The notes beneath the pieces were generated by a model. The model was not told the DNA's origin, did no database searches, and saw only the letters and a list, made by a program, of their open reading frames with translations. Shown here piece after piece: positions 1 through 5,738 of a DNA stretch of 9,719 nucleotides. The DNA is taken from positions 1-9,719 of the forward strand of contig JALFGI010000202.1 in assembly GCA_022777455.1 (NCBI GenBank), read 5' to 3'. Position numbers and translations under genes: made by a program. The stretch comes from Clostridiales bacterium (GTDB taxonomy: Bacteria > Bacillota_A > Clostridia > Oscillospirales > Oscillospiraceae). How positions within the stretch are numbered: the first letter of the stretch is position 1; each line of letters begins with the position of its first letter.

Positions 1-124
1 GTGAGATAATAGCATCCGGAATCAAACCATGCGGCCCTCTCAGTCTGCCCCGTAAGGGGCAGCCAGCTCCCCCAGAGGGGGAGCCAAGGGGTGCGTCGGT
101 TCCGGTCGCCAAATTACAAATTTG
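1..124. repeat. Composite hairpin repeat, copy A (right part; left part outside window)
   Basis: The sequence matches the right half of the composite repeats at 3827-4040, 8411-8630 and 9448-9667. It has CCCTCTCAG at 35-43, then a GCCCC/GGGGC hairpin, a CTCCCCC/GGGGGAG hairpin, a GCGTCGGTTCC stretch, and an end reading CGCCAAATTACAAATT. Positions 1-34 align with the linker of the copy at 8497-8538 (GTGAGATAATAGC against GTAAGATAACGGC), so the left half most likely lies before the window rather than being deleted. Confidence 0.85.
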
Positions 125-187
125 TCTGATTGCCGGATTCATCCTTATCCGCAAACCGGGGATTTTTCTGCCATTGTCATCGGACTC

Positions 188-216
188 TTTACTATTTGCC
201 CTTTATCTGATAAAAT
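188..216 (+). promoter_or_regulatory. Candidate sigma-A promoter for the small membrane protein and gluQ
   Basis: TTTACT at 188-193 and TAAAAT at 211-216 are separated by 17 bases, and the -10 lies about 25 bases before the start codon at 241. The -35 matches consensus at 4 of 6 positions and the -10 at 5 of 6. This is a candidate only; no operator is seen near it. Confidence 0.45.
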
Positions 217-240
217 AAGTTCACCAAAGGAGGGATGCCC

Positions 241-513
241 ATGTTTGATGATCCCAAAAAGGAATTAAAGCGCCTGGAAGAGCAGCTTCTTGCCGCAGAG
301 GAGGAGCAGTGGGCGGAAGATGCGTTCCTGCCGGAAGAGGAGGAACGCACCGAGCCGGAATACGCACTTCCGGAGGAGCCGGAGGAGCCCCCGGCACCGG
401 AGGAGGAAGCCAGCGTCAAGCCGAGCCTCCGGGTACCCATTCTGGTGGCCGCGCTGCTACTGGAGGTGGCGGCGCTGCTGGGCGTGCTGGCCTGGTGGCT
501 GCTATGGAGATAA
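241..513 (+). CDS. Small acidic single-pass membrane protein, unknown function
   Basis: I do not recognise this 90-residue protein. Residues about 1-60 are charged, strongly acidic and rich in Glu and Pro, beginning with a helix-prone, possibly coiled-coil KKELKRLEEQLL stretch. Residues about 64-89 form one hydrophobic segment rich in Leu, Ala and Trp that ends in Arg at the stop, so the protein is probably anchored by its C-terminus with the acidic part in the cytoplasm (inference). I chose ATG 241 over ATG 235 because the ribosome binding site AAAGGAGG (226-233) would abut 235 but lies 7 bases before 241. Its last 10 bases overlap the start of gluQ, so the two are probably translationally coupled. 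The overlap and good ribosome binding site make it likely real; function is open. Confidence 0.75.
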   Translation: MFDDPKKELKRLEEQLLAAEEEQWAEDAFLPEEEERTEPEYALPEEPEEPPAPEEEASVKPSLRVPILVAALLLEVAALLGVLAWWLLWR

Positions 514-1427
514 AGCCCGTGGGGCGGTTCGCCCCCACCCCCTCCGGGAGAATGCACCTGGGCAATGTGTTCGCCGCCCTGATCGCCTGGCTCTCCGTCC
601 GTTCCCGGGACGGGGAGATGGTGCTGCGCATGGAGGATTTGGACACCCAGCGCACCAGCGAAGAATACGCTAACCTGCTCCGGCAGGACCTGAACTGGCT
701 GGGCCTGGACTACGACCGGGAGACCCCGCCCCAGAGCGCACGCAGCCGGGTCTATGACCGGTATTTTGAGCAGCTGCAGGAAATGGGTCTGCTCTACCCC
801 TGCTACTGCACCCGCAGCCAGCTCCACAGCGTCAACGCCCCCCACCTCAGCGACGGCACCTACGTCTACCCCGGCACCTGCCGGAACCTCACCCCGGCCC
901 AGCGGGCCGCCATGGACCGCAAACCTGCCTGGCGGGTGGTGGTGCCGGACCGGGAGTGGTCCTTTACCGACCGGGTCCAGGGGGCCTATGCCCTGAACCT
1001 GGCAACGGAATGCGGAGACATGGTGGTCCGCCGGGCGGACGGAGTGTATGTTTACCAGCTGGCGGTCACCGTGGACGACGGAGAGGCCGGCGTCACCGAA
1101 GTGGTCCGGGGAATGGACCTGCTCAGCTCCGCCCCCCGGCAGATGTATTTGCAGGAGCTCTTCGGCTTCCCCCACCCGGAATACGGCCATGTGCCTATGC
1201 TCCTGGCCCCCGACGGCCGCCGGTTAAGCAAGCGGGACCGGGATCTGGACCTGGGGCAGCTGCAAAAATGGGTGAAAGCGGAGACGGTCATCGGCACCCT
1301 GGCCTTTTCCGCCGGGCTGATTGACCGGAATGAACCCATCAGCGCAAAGGAGCTGGCCACGGTATTCCATTGGAAAAAGCTGAAAGGCGATGCCATTTAC
1401 CTGGACGCCAGGGCGTTTGGGAAATAG
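504..1427 (+). CDS. gluQ: Glutamyl-Q tRNA(Asp) synthetase (GluQ / YadB family)
   Basis: A 307-residue truncated glutamyl-tRNA synthetase paralogue with the catalytic domain only, matching the roughly 300 residues of GluQ and lacking the anticodon-binding domain of GltX. Known family members activate glutamate and attach it to queuosine at position 34 of tRNA-Asp. Visible motifs: FAPTPSGRMHLGN (9-21), the HIGH-type ATP site; the zinc ligand pattern Cys100, Cys102, Tyr122, Cys126, with the spacing of the E. coli enzyme; and RLSKR (240-244), the KMSKS-type loop. ATG 504 is chosen because the FAPTPSG motif follows at the usual distance; the open frame continues upstream but only as an overlap with the preceding gene. 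The start has only a weak GGTGG (494-498), consistent with translation coupled to the upstream gene. A short GltX-like enzyme is the alternative, but the zinc motif favours GluQ. Confidence 0.9.
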   Translation: MEIKPVGRFAPTPSGRMHLGNVFAALIAWLSVRSRDGEMVLRMEDLDTQRTSEEYANLLRQDLNWLGLDYDRETPPQSARSRVYDRYFEQLQEMGLLYPCYCTRSQLHSVNAPHLSDGTYVYPGTCRNLTPAQRAAMDRKPAWRVVVPDREWSFTDRVQGAYALNLATECGDMVVRRADGVYVYQLAVTVDDGEAGVTEVVRGMDLLSSAPRQMYLQELFGFPHPEYGHVPMLLAPDGRRLSKRDRDLDLGQLQKWVKAETVIGTLAFSAGLIDRNEPISAKELATVFHWKKLKGDAIYLDARAFGK

Positions 1428-1477
1428 CAGGTAAATGCAGTTTGGCGATGGGATCATGGGCTGTGTTTGTCGAATCC

Positions 1478-1516
1478 GTAGGGAACGGCCTGTGTGCCGT
1501 TCCATCCGCGAAGCGG
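1478..1516 (+). repeat. REP sequence, left end of RAYT element, with extra hairpin
   Basis: GTAG (1478-1481) is followed by a perfect 8 bp stem GGAACGGC / GCCGTTCC (1482-1489, 1496-1503) with loop CTGTGT. This is the GTAG-plus-hairpin layout known for REP sequences processed by RAYT transposases. A second small hairpin CCGC-GAA-GCGG lies at 1506-1516. The same unit recurs at 5608-5646 on this strand and, without the second hairpin, at 2076-2101 and 5739-5764 on the opposite strand. Confidence 0.88.
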
Positions 1517-1562
1517 TACCGTATCATTACGATGACAGACAACAGAGGGAAAGAGGGCGTGT

Positions 1563-2069
1563 ATGGAAAAACAGAACAGGAAATTAACCCGATTGAAAAG
1601 CTTTGATTATGGGACGGTTGCCTGCTATTTTGTCACACTATGCACCCACCATCGTCAACCGCTTTTCTCTATGGAAAAATCCTCCCCAGGAAACAGTCCG
1701 CATACCATCCCCAATTCCCCAGCCAATCAGATCATACACAGGTGGCTTGCTGAATCACAGAATAAATTTAAGAACATTGCAATCGACCAATACGTGATTA
1801 TGTCTGATCACTTGCATCTGATTGCAAATATAAAAGAAACCCGCCCCGGCTGTACCCTGGCAGATGCCATGCGTTTTTTTAAAACGATGACGACAAATGA
1901 ATACATCCGGGGTGTGAAACAAGGGGTGTTGCAGCCCTTTGACGAAAAACTGTGGCAGAAATCCTATTACGATCATGTCATTCGCAATCAACAGGACTTT
2001 ACCGAAATTTGGGAGTACATCGAAAATAACCCGGTGAAATGGATGCTGATACATGGTCAATTGCCGTAA
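1563..2069 (+). CDS. REP-associated tyrosine transposase (RAYT, IS200-like Y1 family)
   Basis: A 168-residue HUH-type transposase. It has the N-terminal YFVTLCTHHRQPLF strand (22-35) typical of the family, the metal-binding HxH in SDHLHLIA (His83, His85), and the C-terminal LWQKSYYDHVIR (130-141) holding the probable catalytic Tyr135 or Tyr136, then YIENNPVKW (152-160). Known RAYTs bind and cut single-stranded REP hairpins carrying a GTAG tetranucleotide. Here inverted REP units of exactly that form lie 46 bases before the start and 6 bases after the stop, strongly supporting the assignment. GAGGG at 1553-1557 is the ribosome binding site. The gene is visibly AT-richer than the flanking gluQ and nucleotidyltransferase genes, a sign of separate origin. 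It appears full length and intact. The genus-level specificity is not readable from sequence alone. Confidence 0.93.
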   Translation: MEKQNRKLTRLKSFDYGTVACYFVTLCTHHRQPLFSMEKSSPGNSPHTIPNSPANQIIHRWLAESQNKFKNIAIDQYVIMSDHLHLIANIKETRPGCTLADAMRFFKTMTTNEYIRGVKQGVLQPFDEKLWQKSYYDHVIRNQQDFTEIWEYIENNPVKWMLIHGQLP

Positions 2070-2075
2070 GGAAAC

Positions 2076-2101
2076 GGAACGGCACACAGGCCGTTCCCTA
2101 C
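2076..2101 (-). repeat. REP sequence, right end of RAYT element (inverted)
   Basis: On the minus strand, GTAG (2101-2098) precedes the same stem GGAACGGC / GCCGTTCC with loop CTGTGT, identical to the left-end hairpin at 1482-1503. It begins 6 bases after the RAYT stop, so it could also act as the transcript's 3' hairpin. The small CCGC/GCGG hairpin found at the left end is absent here. Confidence 0.87.
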
Positions 2102-2181
2102 GATAGGAACGAACCATGCGCCGTTCAACGCACCGATCAATTCCAATTTCATAATCAAAAAAGGAACAGGAGGACAATGTT

Positions 2182-3102
2182 ATGTCAAACGCACCGGTAC
2201 TTGTGGTTCTGGCTGCGGGAATGGGCAGCCGGTATGGCGGCCTGAAGCAGATCGACCCGGTGGGCTCCCATGGGGAGGCCATTCTGGACTACTCCCTTTA
2301 TGACGCCTACCAGGCAGGCTTCCGCACAGCGGTGATCCTCATCAAGGAGGCCATCCGGGAGGACTTCATGGCCACCGTGGGCAAGCGGCTGGCCAAGAGC
2401 CCCATGGAAATCCGCTACGCCTATCAGGAGCTGGAAAAGCTGCCGGAAGGCTACGCCGTCCCCGAAGGCCGGGTGAAGCCCTTCGGCACCGGCCATGCGG
2501 TGATCTGCGCCGGAGAGGCCGTGGGGGATGCCCCCTTCGCCGTGATCAACGCCGACGACTACTATGGCCGCGCCGCCTACAAGACCATTTACCAGTTTTT
2601 GTCCAACGCCACCGACCCCTACGGCTACTGCATGGTGGGCTACCGGCTGGACAAAACCGTGACGGACAACGGCAGCGTGGCCCGGGGCATCTGCACCATG
2701 GACCAGCAGGACTACCTGCGCTCCATTACCGAGCGCACCCGGATTGAAAAATACCCCGGCGGCATCCATTTCACCGAGGACGGGGAGAACTGGGTGGATC
2801 TGAAGGAGGACACCATCGTGTCCATGAACCTGATGGGCCTGATGCCAAGCTTTTTGCAGGAGGCAAAGGAGCGGTTCCCGGCTTTCCTGGACAAAGCCCT
2901 GGCAGAGAACCCCCTGAAGGGAGAATACTTCCTGCCCTCCATCGTCCAGCAGCTGCTGACAGAGGGGAAGGCCACCATGAAGGTGCTCACCTCCCCCGAC
3001 CAGTGGTACGGCGTCACCTACGCGGCGGACAAGCCGGTGGTCATGGCCGCCCTGAAGGAAATGACCCGGCAGGGCCTGTATCCCGACGGACTGTATGAAT
3101 AA
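2182..3102 (+). CDS. Sugar-phosphate nucleotidyltransferase family protein
   Basis: A 306-residue cytoplasmic protein of the NTP-transferase fold. The N-terminal LAAGMGSRYGGLKQ (10-23) is the glycine-rich nucleotide-binding loop with the conserved Lys22. PFGTGHA (100-106) and NADDYYG (123-129), carrying the metal-binding Asp pair, follow as in glucose-1-phosphate uridylyl/thymidylyltransferases. Such enzymes condense an NTP with a sugar 1-phosphate to make an NDP-sugar and pyrophosphate. The sugar and nucleotide are not readable here, and no sugar-pathway genes adjoin. ATG 2182 has AGGAGG (2168-2173) 8 bases upstream. It follows the RAYT element; a weak CATAAT (2150-2155) is the only -10-like sequence in the 80-base gap and no good -35 accompanies it. 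The transcript ends at the symmetric terminator just downstream. Confidence 0.92.
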   Translation: MSNAPVLVVLAAGMGSRYGGLKQIDPVGSHGEAILDYSLYDAYQAGFRTAVILIKEAIREDFMATVGKRLAKSPMEIRYAYQELEKLPEGYAVPEGRVKPFGTGHAVICAGEAVGDAPFAVINADDYYGRAAYKTIYQFLSNATDPYGYCMVGYRLDKTVTDNGSVARGICTMDQQDYLRSITERTRIEKYPGGIHFTEDGENWVDLKEDTIVSMNLMGLMPSFLQEAKERFPAFLDKALAENPLKGEYFLPSIVQQLLTEGKATMKVLTSPDQWYGVTYAADKPVVMAALKEMTRQGLYPDGLYE

Positions 3103-3107
3103 AAACA

Positions 3108-3139
3108 GGAGCCTTCCCGGCGGGGAAGGCTCCTTCTTT
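3108..3139. terminator. Bidirectional rho-independent terminator
   Basis: A perfect 11 bp stem GGAGCCTTCCC (3108-3118) / GGGAAGGCTCC (3123-3133) with loop GGCG. The plus strand has TTCTTT after it and the minus strand has GTTTTT after it. It lies between the convergent nucleotidyltransferase and hsp20 genes and can serve both. Confidence 0.93.
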
Positions 3140-3151
3140 GATTGGGGATGC

Positions 3152-3592
3152 TCACTGGATGGAAATGGAAGTGGAAGCGGGCAGCTCCTTCTTCACGGCC
3201 TTGGGCACGGAGAGCTTCAGGATGCCGTCCTCGTACTTTGCGCCGATTTCCTCGGGGCGCACCGCGGTGCCCACGTAGAAGCTGCGGCTGCACACGCCGG
3301 CGTAGCGCTCCCGGCGGATATACTTGCCATCCTTCTCCTCCTTATCCAGGCCCTTGGAGGCACCGATGGTCAGGTAGCCGTTCTTCAGGTCCACGGTGAT
3401 CTCATCCTTCTTGAAGCCGGGCAGGTCCACATCCAGCTCGTAGGAATTGTCCATCTCCCGCACATCGGTCTTCATCAGGTTCCGGCTGTGCTTGCCGTAC
3501 AGGGCCTCCTCCGCAGGGGCGGTGTTCACCATACCGAAGGGATTGGCAAAGAATTCATCAAACAGGTTTTCTCCAAAAATGCTGGGCAACAT
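3152..3592 (-). CDS. hsp20: Small heat shock protein, Hsp20/alpha-crystallin family
   Basis: A 146-residue ATP-independent holdase chaperone that binds unfolding proteins under stress and forms oligomers in the cytoplasm. The N-terminal arm (1-38) starts MLPSIFGENLFDEFF, typical of clostridial Hsp18/Hsp20. The alpha-crystallin domain (about 39-133) includes ELDVDLPGFKKDEI, RRERYAGVCSRSFYVG and the conserved YEDGILKLSVPK. The C-terminus carries the ISI form of the IxI oligomerisation motif (143-145). ATG 3592 has GGAGG (3601-3605 on this strand) 8 bases upstream; the ATG at 3599 is out of frame. Transcription is from a consensus promoter overlapped by a CIRCE operator, so HrcA repression released by heat is expected. 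The 5' leader is about 85 bases. Length is normal and no residues appear missing. Confidence 0.97.
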   Translation of the reverse strand: MLPSIFGENLFDEFFANPFGMVNTAPAEEALYGKHSRNLMKTDVREMDNSYELDVDLPGFKKDEITVDLKNGYLTIGASKGLDKEEKDGKYIRRERYAGVCSRSFYVGTAVRPEEIGAKYEDGILKLSVPKAVKKELPASTSISIQ

Positions 3593-3662
3593 AAGTCATT
3601 CCTCCATTCATATTCTTCGTAGGCGTCCGGCGGAATGCCAGCCGTTGGCGATGCTTGTTGCC

Positions 3663-3678
3663 GTTCCTTTCAAGGAAC
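3663..3678 (-). other. Hairpin at the 5' end of the hsp20 transcript
   Basis: GTTCCT / AGGAAC arms with a 4-base loop form a small stem-loop just downstream of the -10 at 3685-3690, so it would sit at or next to the 5' end of the hsp20 mRNA. It may stabilise the transcript. The fold is simple and could be fortuitous. Confidence 0.45.
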
Positions 3679-3684
3679 AATTGC

Positions 3685-3712
3685 ATTATAGCACCATTTT
3701 TAGCACTGTCAA
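3685..3712 (-). promoter_or_regulatory. Consensus sigma-A promoter of hsp20
   Basis: On the minus strand, TTGACA (3712-3707) and TATAAT (3690-3685) are both perfect matches to consensus, with a 16-base spacer. The start site is expected near 3678. The -35 lies inside the CIRCE inverted repeat. Confidence 0.92.
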
Positions 3713-3726
3713 GTCGAGAGTGCTAA
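3700..3726. promoter_or_regulatory. CIRCE operator (HrcA binding site)
   Basis: TTAGCACTG (3700-3708), a 9-base spacer, then GAGTGCTAA (3718-3726). This is the CIRCE inverted repeat (TTAGCACTC-N9-GAGTGCTAA) with one mismatch in one arm. It covers the -35 and part of the spacer of the hsp20 promoter, as expected for a repressor site. Confidence 0.95.
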
Positions 3727-3826
3727 AATTCACAAATCATCCCATGAATGTTCACGATTGAGTCACAGACATCCCGCCGGGGCAATTTTTCAACGGGCTG
3801 ATCGGTTTTACCCACCAAGCGGGCAG

Positions 3827-4040
3827 ATTGTAATTTGGCGTACCGGAACCGACGCACCCCTTGGCTCCCCCTCCGGGGGAGCTGGCTGCCCCGTAAGGGG
3901 CAGCCTGAGAGGGCCAGCATGGCGTGATTTCGGTTGCTGGTATCTTACTGCGGTACCCTCTCAGTCAGCCTAACGGCTGCCAGCTCTCCCAAAGGGAGAG
4001 CCAAGAACGCCGTAAGCGCCAGTGCGTTAATTTACAATTT
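3827..4040. repeat. Composite hairpin repeat, copy B
   Basis: A full copy of the repeat, in opposite orientation to the copy at 8411-8630. It begins ATTGTAATTTGGCG and ends AATTTACAATTT, near-inverted termini. Inside, two modules in opposite orientation each read CTTGGCTC-hairpin-GAGCTG or GCTGGC-hairpin-CTGAGAGGG. The linker TGGCGTGATTTCGGTTGCTGGTA matches that of the 8411 copy in reverse complement. It fills most of the hsp20 to surface-protein interval; the rest (3727-3826) shows nothing recognisable. Confidence 0.88.
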
Positions 4041-4052
4041 GCCACTGTCCGC

Positions 4053-4083
4053 AAAAAATCCGGCAGCCGAAATGGCTGCCGGA
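4053..4083 (-). terminator. Rho-independent terminator of the surface protein gene
   Basis: On the minus strand a 9-10 bp stem CCGGCAGCC / GGCTGCCGG (4082-4074 and 4068-4060) with a 5-base loop is followed by ATTTTTT (4059-4053). It begins 13 bases after the stop codon at 4096. Confidence 0.93.
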
Positions 4084-4095
4084 AAGATGGGCGTA

Positions 4096-5349
4096 TTAAA
4101 GCTCGTCGTCATCGTCCAGGTAGGCGCTCAGGTCCAGATCGCTGAGATCGTCCCATTTCTCCTCCGCCTGGGTGGTAGGCTGGTGCTTGGGCTGCTGCCT
4201 GGGGGCAGGCTCTCTCCTGGGGCGGGGCGGGCTCTGCTGGGGCTCTTCCCGGCCGGGATAGAACTTGAGGATCAGCACCGCCGCAATCACGCCCAGCACC
4301 GCAATCACAATGATTACCACCACGATCACCACCAGCAGGGTATTGGATCGGGCAGGAGCGGGATTGGAATTGAGGGGAAGGGTGGCCTCGGTCTGGGTTT
4401 CCGGCTCCGTCCCGGTGCCCCAGGGGGCCAAGGTGGCGGCGGAAGCGGGCTGGGTAGCAGCCGTGGTGGCTGCAGTGGTGGCTGCGGTGGGCTTCTCCAC
4501 GATGGGGTAAGTAACGGCGGCGCAGGCGGTCTTGGTGGCCGCACTGATGTCGGTGCCGTCGGTGCTGCGCACGGCGCAGTAGTAATACACGGTGCCTTCG
4601 GCGTAGGCCGGGGTGTAGGTGGAGGCGGTGGCGCCCAGGATGGCTTTGCCGCCCACATTGGAATTCACGGTATTTTTATACCACTGGTAGGTCAGGGTGG
4701 TGCCCTGGTCCACGGATTTGGCCGTGACCTGCAGGGAGGTGGTCTGCCCGTTTTTCAGGTTGACGCTTTTGGGCTGGGACTGAATGGTGGGTGCGGTGAG
4801 CTCCTGGTTCATCACGGTGATGATAGCCGCTTCGCTCCAAACGTTGCCGCTGCCGCCCACGAACTCCGCCCGGACCCGCCATTCGTTCAGGGCCTTGGGG
4901 ATTCCGTTCAGGCCGATGCGCTCGGTTTCCAGACCGGTGACGATCAGACCGGGGAACCGGCTGGGGGCATCCTTGGCCAGGACGTCGGTGCCGCCGCCGG
5001 GGCTTTGCAGATGCCAGATGATGCTGATGCAGTTATCCGCTCTGGCCACGAACTCGGCATAGCCCCCCTCCCGCACGGTTTCGGAGGTGGGGTTCTTGGT
5101 AATCACCGGGGGGCCCGCATAGGTAGGCTCCGTGGGCATGGTGTCCGTGCTGGGACTGGTGGCCGCGGTGCTCTCCGCGATGGGCTCTGTGGTAGCCGCG
5201 GTACTCTCCACGGTGGGCTCTGTGGTGGCCGCGGTGCTCTCCGCGGTGGGCTCTGTGGTGGTCTCGGCGGTGGTTTCATCCGCAAAACCGGCCAGGCACA
5301 GTGAAAGCACCAGGGCCAGTGCTAAAAACAAGGATATGGCTTTCTTCAT
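4096..5349 (-). CDS. Surface protein: signal peptide, Thr-rich repeats, Ig-like regions, C-terminal membrane anchor
   Basis: A 417-residue predicted extracytoplasmic protein that I cannot assign to a named family. Residues 1-23 are a Sec signal peptide, with likely cleavage after AGFA. Residues about 24-77 are a Thr/Glu/Ala-rich stalk with three copies of an 11-residue repeat (TTEPTAESTAA). Two beta-rich Ig-like regions follow (about 78-180 and 187-282); the second has YQWYKN and VYYYCAV, typical of Ig-like bacterial surface domains. A Thr/Ala/Pro linker leads to one membrane helix (about 336-361). A 56-residue cytoplasmic tail, rich in Pro, Arg and Gln, ends in an acidic WDDLSDLDLSAYLDDDDEL. 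No LPxTG sortase motif is present. AGGAGG (5357-5362) lies 7 bases before ATG 5349. It is monocistronic, with its own promoter and terminator. A role in adhesion or envelope sensing is only inference. Confidence 0.88.
   Translation of the reverse strand: MKKAISLFLALALVLSLCLAGFADETTAETTTEPTAESTAATTEPTVESTAATTEPIAESTAATSPSTDTMPTEPTYAGPPVITKNPTSETVREGGYAEFVARADNCISIIWHLQSPGGGTDVLAKDAPSRFPGLIVTGLETERIGLNGIPKALNEWRVRAEFVGGSGNVWSEAAIITVMNQELTAPTIQSQPKSVNLKNGQTTSLQVTAKSVDQGTTLTYQWYKNTVNSNVGGKAILGATASTYTPAYAEGTVYYYCAVRSTDGTDISAATKTACAAVTYPIVEKPTAATTAATTAATQPASAATLAPWGTGTEPETQTEATLPLNSNPAPARSNTLLVVIVVVIIVIAVLGVIAAVLILKFYPGREEPQQSPPRPRREPAPRQQPKHQPTTQAEEKWDDLSDLDLSAYLDDDDEL
5165..5270 (-). repeat. 33-base in-frame tandem repeats in the surface protein gene
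   Basis: About three successive units of 33 bases encode TTEPTAESTAA, TTEPTVESTAA and TTEPIAESTAA. The units are nearly identical at DNA level (GGTGGCCGCGGTGCTCTCC recurs with few changes), so copy number could vary by slippage without shifting the frame. Confidence 0.85.
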
Positions 5350-5392
5350 AGGAATTCCTCCTGGGTCGGGCTGCCGGAAGGGCAGGGAATGT

Positions 5393-5438
5393 GCAAGTAA
5401 AAGATGGTACCTATTGCAAGTAATAGATGGTACCTATT
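5393..5438. promoter_or_regulatory. Tandem 23-base operator-like repeat at the surface-protein promoter
   Basis: GCAAGTAAAAGATGGTACC plus TATT (5393-5415) is repeated head to tail at 5416-5438 with one mismatch. The second unit contains the dyad TAATAG-N7-CTATTA (5421-5439), which covers the -10 edge and the expected start site. Two adjacent repressor sites are the simplest reading; the regulator is unknown. Confidence 0.6.
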
Positions 5439-5464
5439 ATATTAGATCTCGCCCCTTCCGTCAA
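5436..5464 (-). promoter_or_regulatory. Sigma-A promoter of the surface protein gene
   Basis: On the minus strand, TTGACG (5464-5459) and TATAAT (5441-5436) are separated by 17 bases. The -10 is perfect and the -35 matches at 5 of 6 positions. The expected start near 5429 gives a leader of about 80 bases that contains the tandem repeat. Confidence 0.88.
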
Positions 5465-5607
5465 TTGGTCATAAGAGAGAAAATCCTGGAAAATCGAGAG
5501 AATACCTGGAAGAAAACCCCATTTTCCCCACCGTGGCACCGTATATTTCCTTCTTCCGGTCCCGGATTTGGAGAATTCAGTCGAATGGAACAACGTCCGT
5601 CCACACC

Positions 5608-5646
5608 GTAGGGAACGGCCTGTGTGCCGTTCCGCCCGCGCAGCGG
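5608..5646 (+). repeat. REP sequence, left end of a transposase-less pair
   Basis: GTAG (5608-5611) is followed by the same 8 bp stem GGAACGGC / GCCGTTCC and loop CTGTGT as at 1482-1503, then the small hairpin CCGC-GCA-GCGG (5636-5646). The loop of the small hairpin differs from the 1506-1516 copy while its stem is kept. Confidence 0.85.
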
Positions 5647-5738
5647 CCACCAACCGGCGGACCGGAACGCCCGGCGCAATGGCACAAGGTTCATCAGCAT
5701 CGCACCATTCAGCCGGGCATGGATGGTTTCGGGGATAC

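Larger units (their letters stand above)
1478..2101. mobile_element. RAYT-REP element (624 bp)
   Basis: A transposase gene bounded by two REP hairpins in inverted orientation, each with its GTAG facing outward. It sits between gluQ and the nucleotidyltransferase gene and interrupts no recognisable gene. The extent is inferred from the outer GTAG positions. No clear target duplication is seen, as expected for HUH enzymes. Confidence 0.8.

Noticed and set aside
192..1190. Minus-strand open frame of 332 codons
   Set aside because: It is antisense to gluQ and the small membrane gene, which have motifs and ribosome binding sites; this frame has neither.
4326..4658. Proline-rich 110-codon minus-strand open frame
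   Set aside because: It is another frame within the surface protein gene. Its Pro/Arg composition reflects the GC-rich coding strand read out of frame.
3934..5304. Plus-strand open frame of 456 codons
   Set aside because: It is antisense to the surface protein gene and runs through composite repeat B. The Gly-rich product is a compositional shadow of the Thr/Ala-rich coding strand.
5277..5349. Lipoprotein signal in the surface protein
   Set aside because: The Cys in LSLC has Leu rather than Gly, Ala or Ser before it and lies within the hydrophobic core. An ordinary signal peptide cleaved after AGFA fits better.
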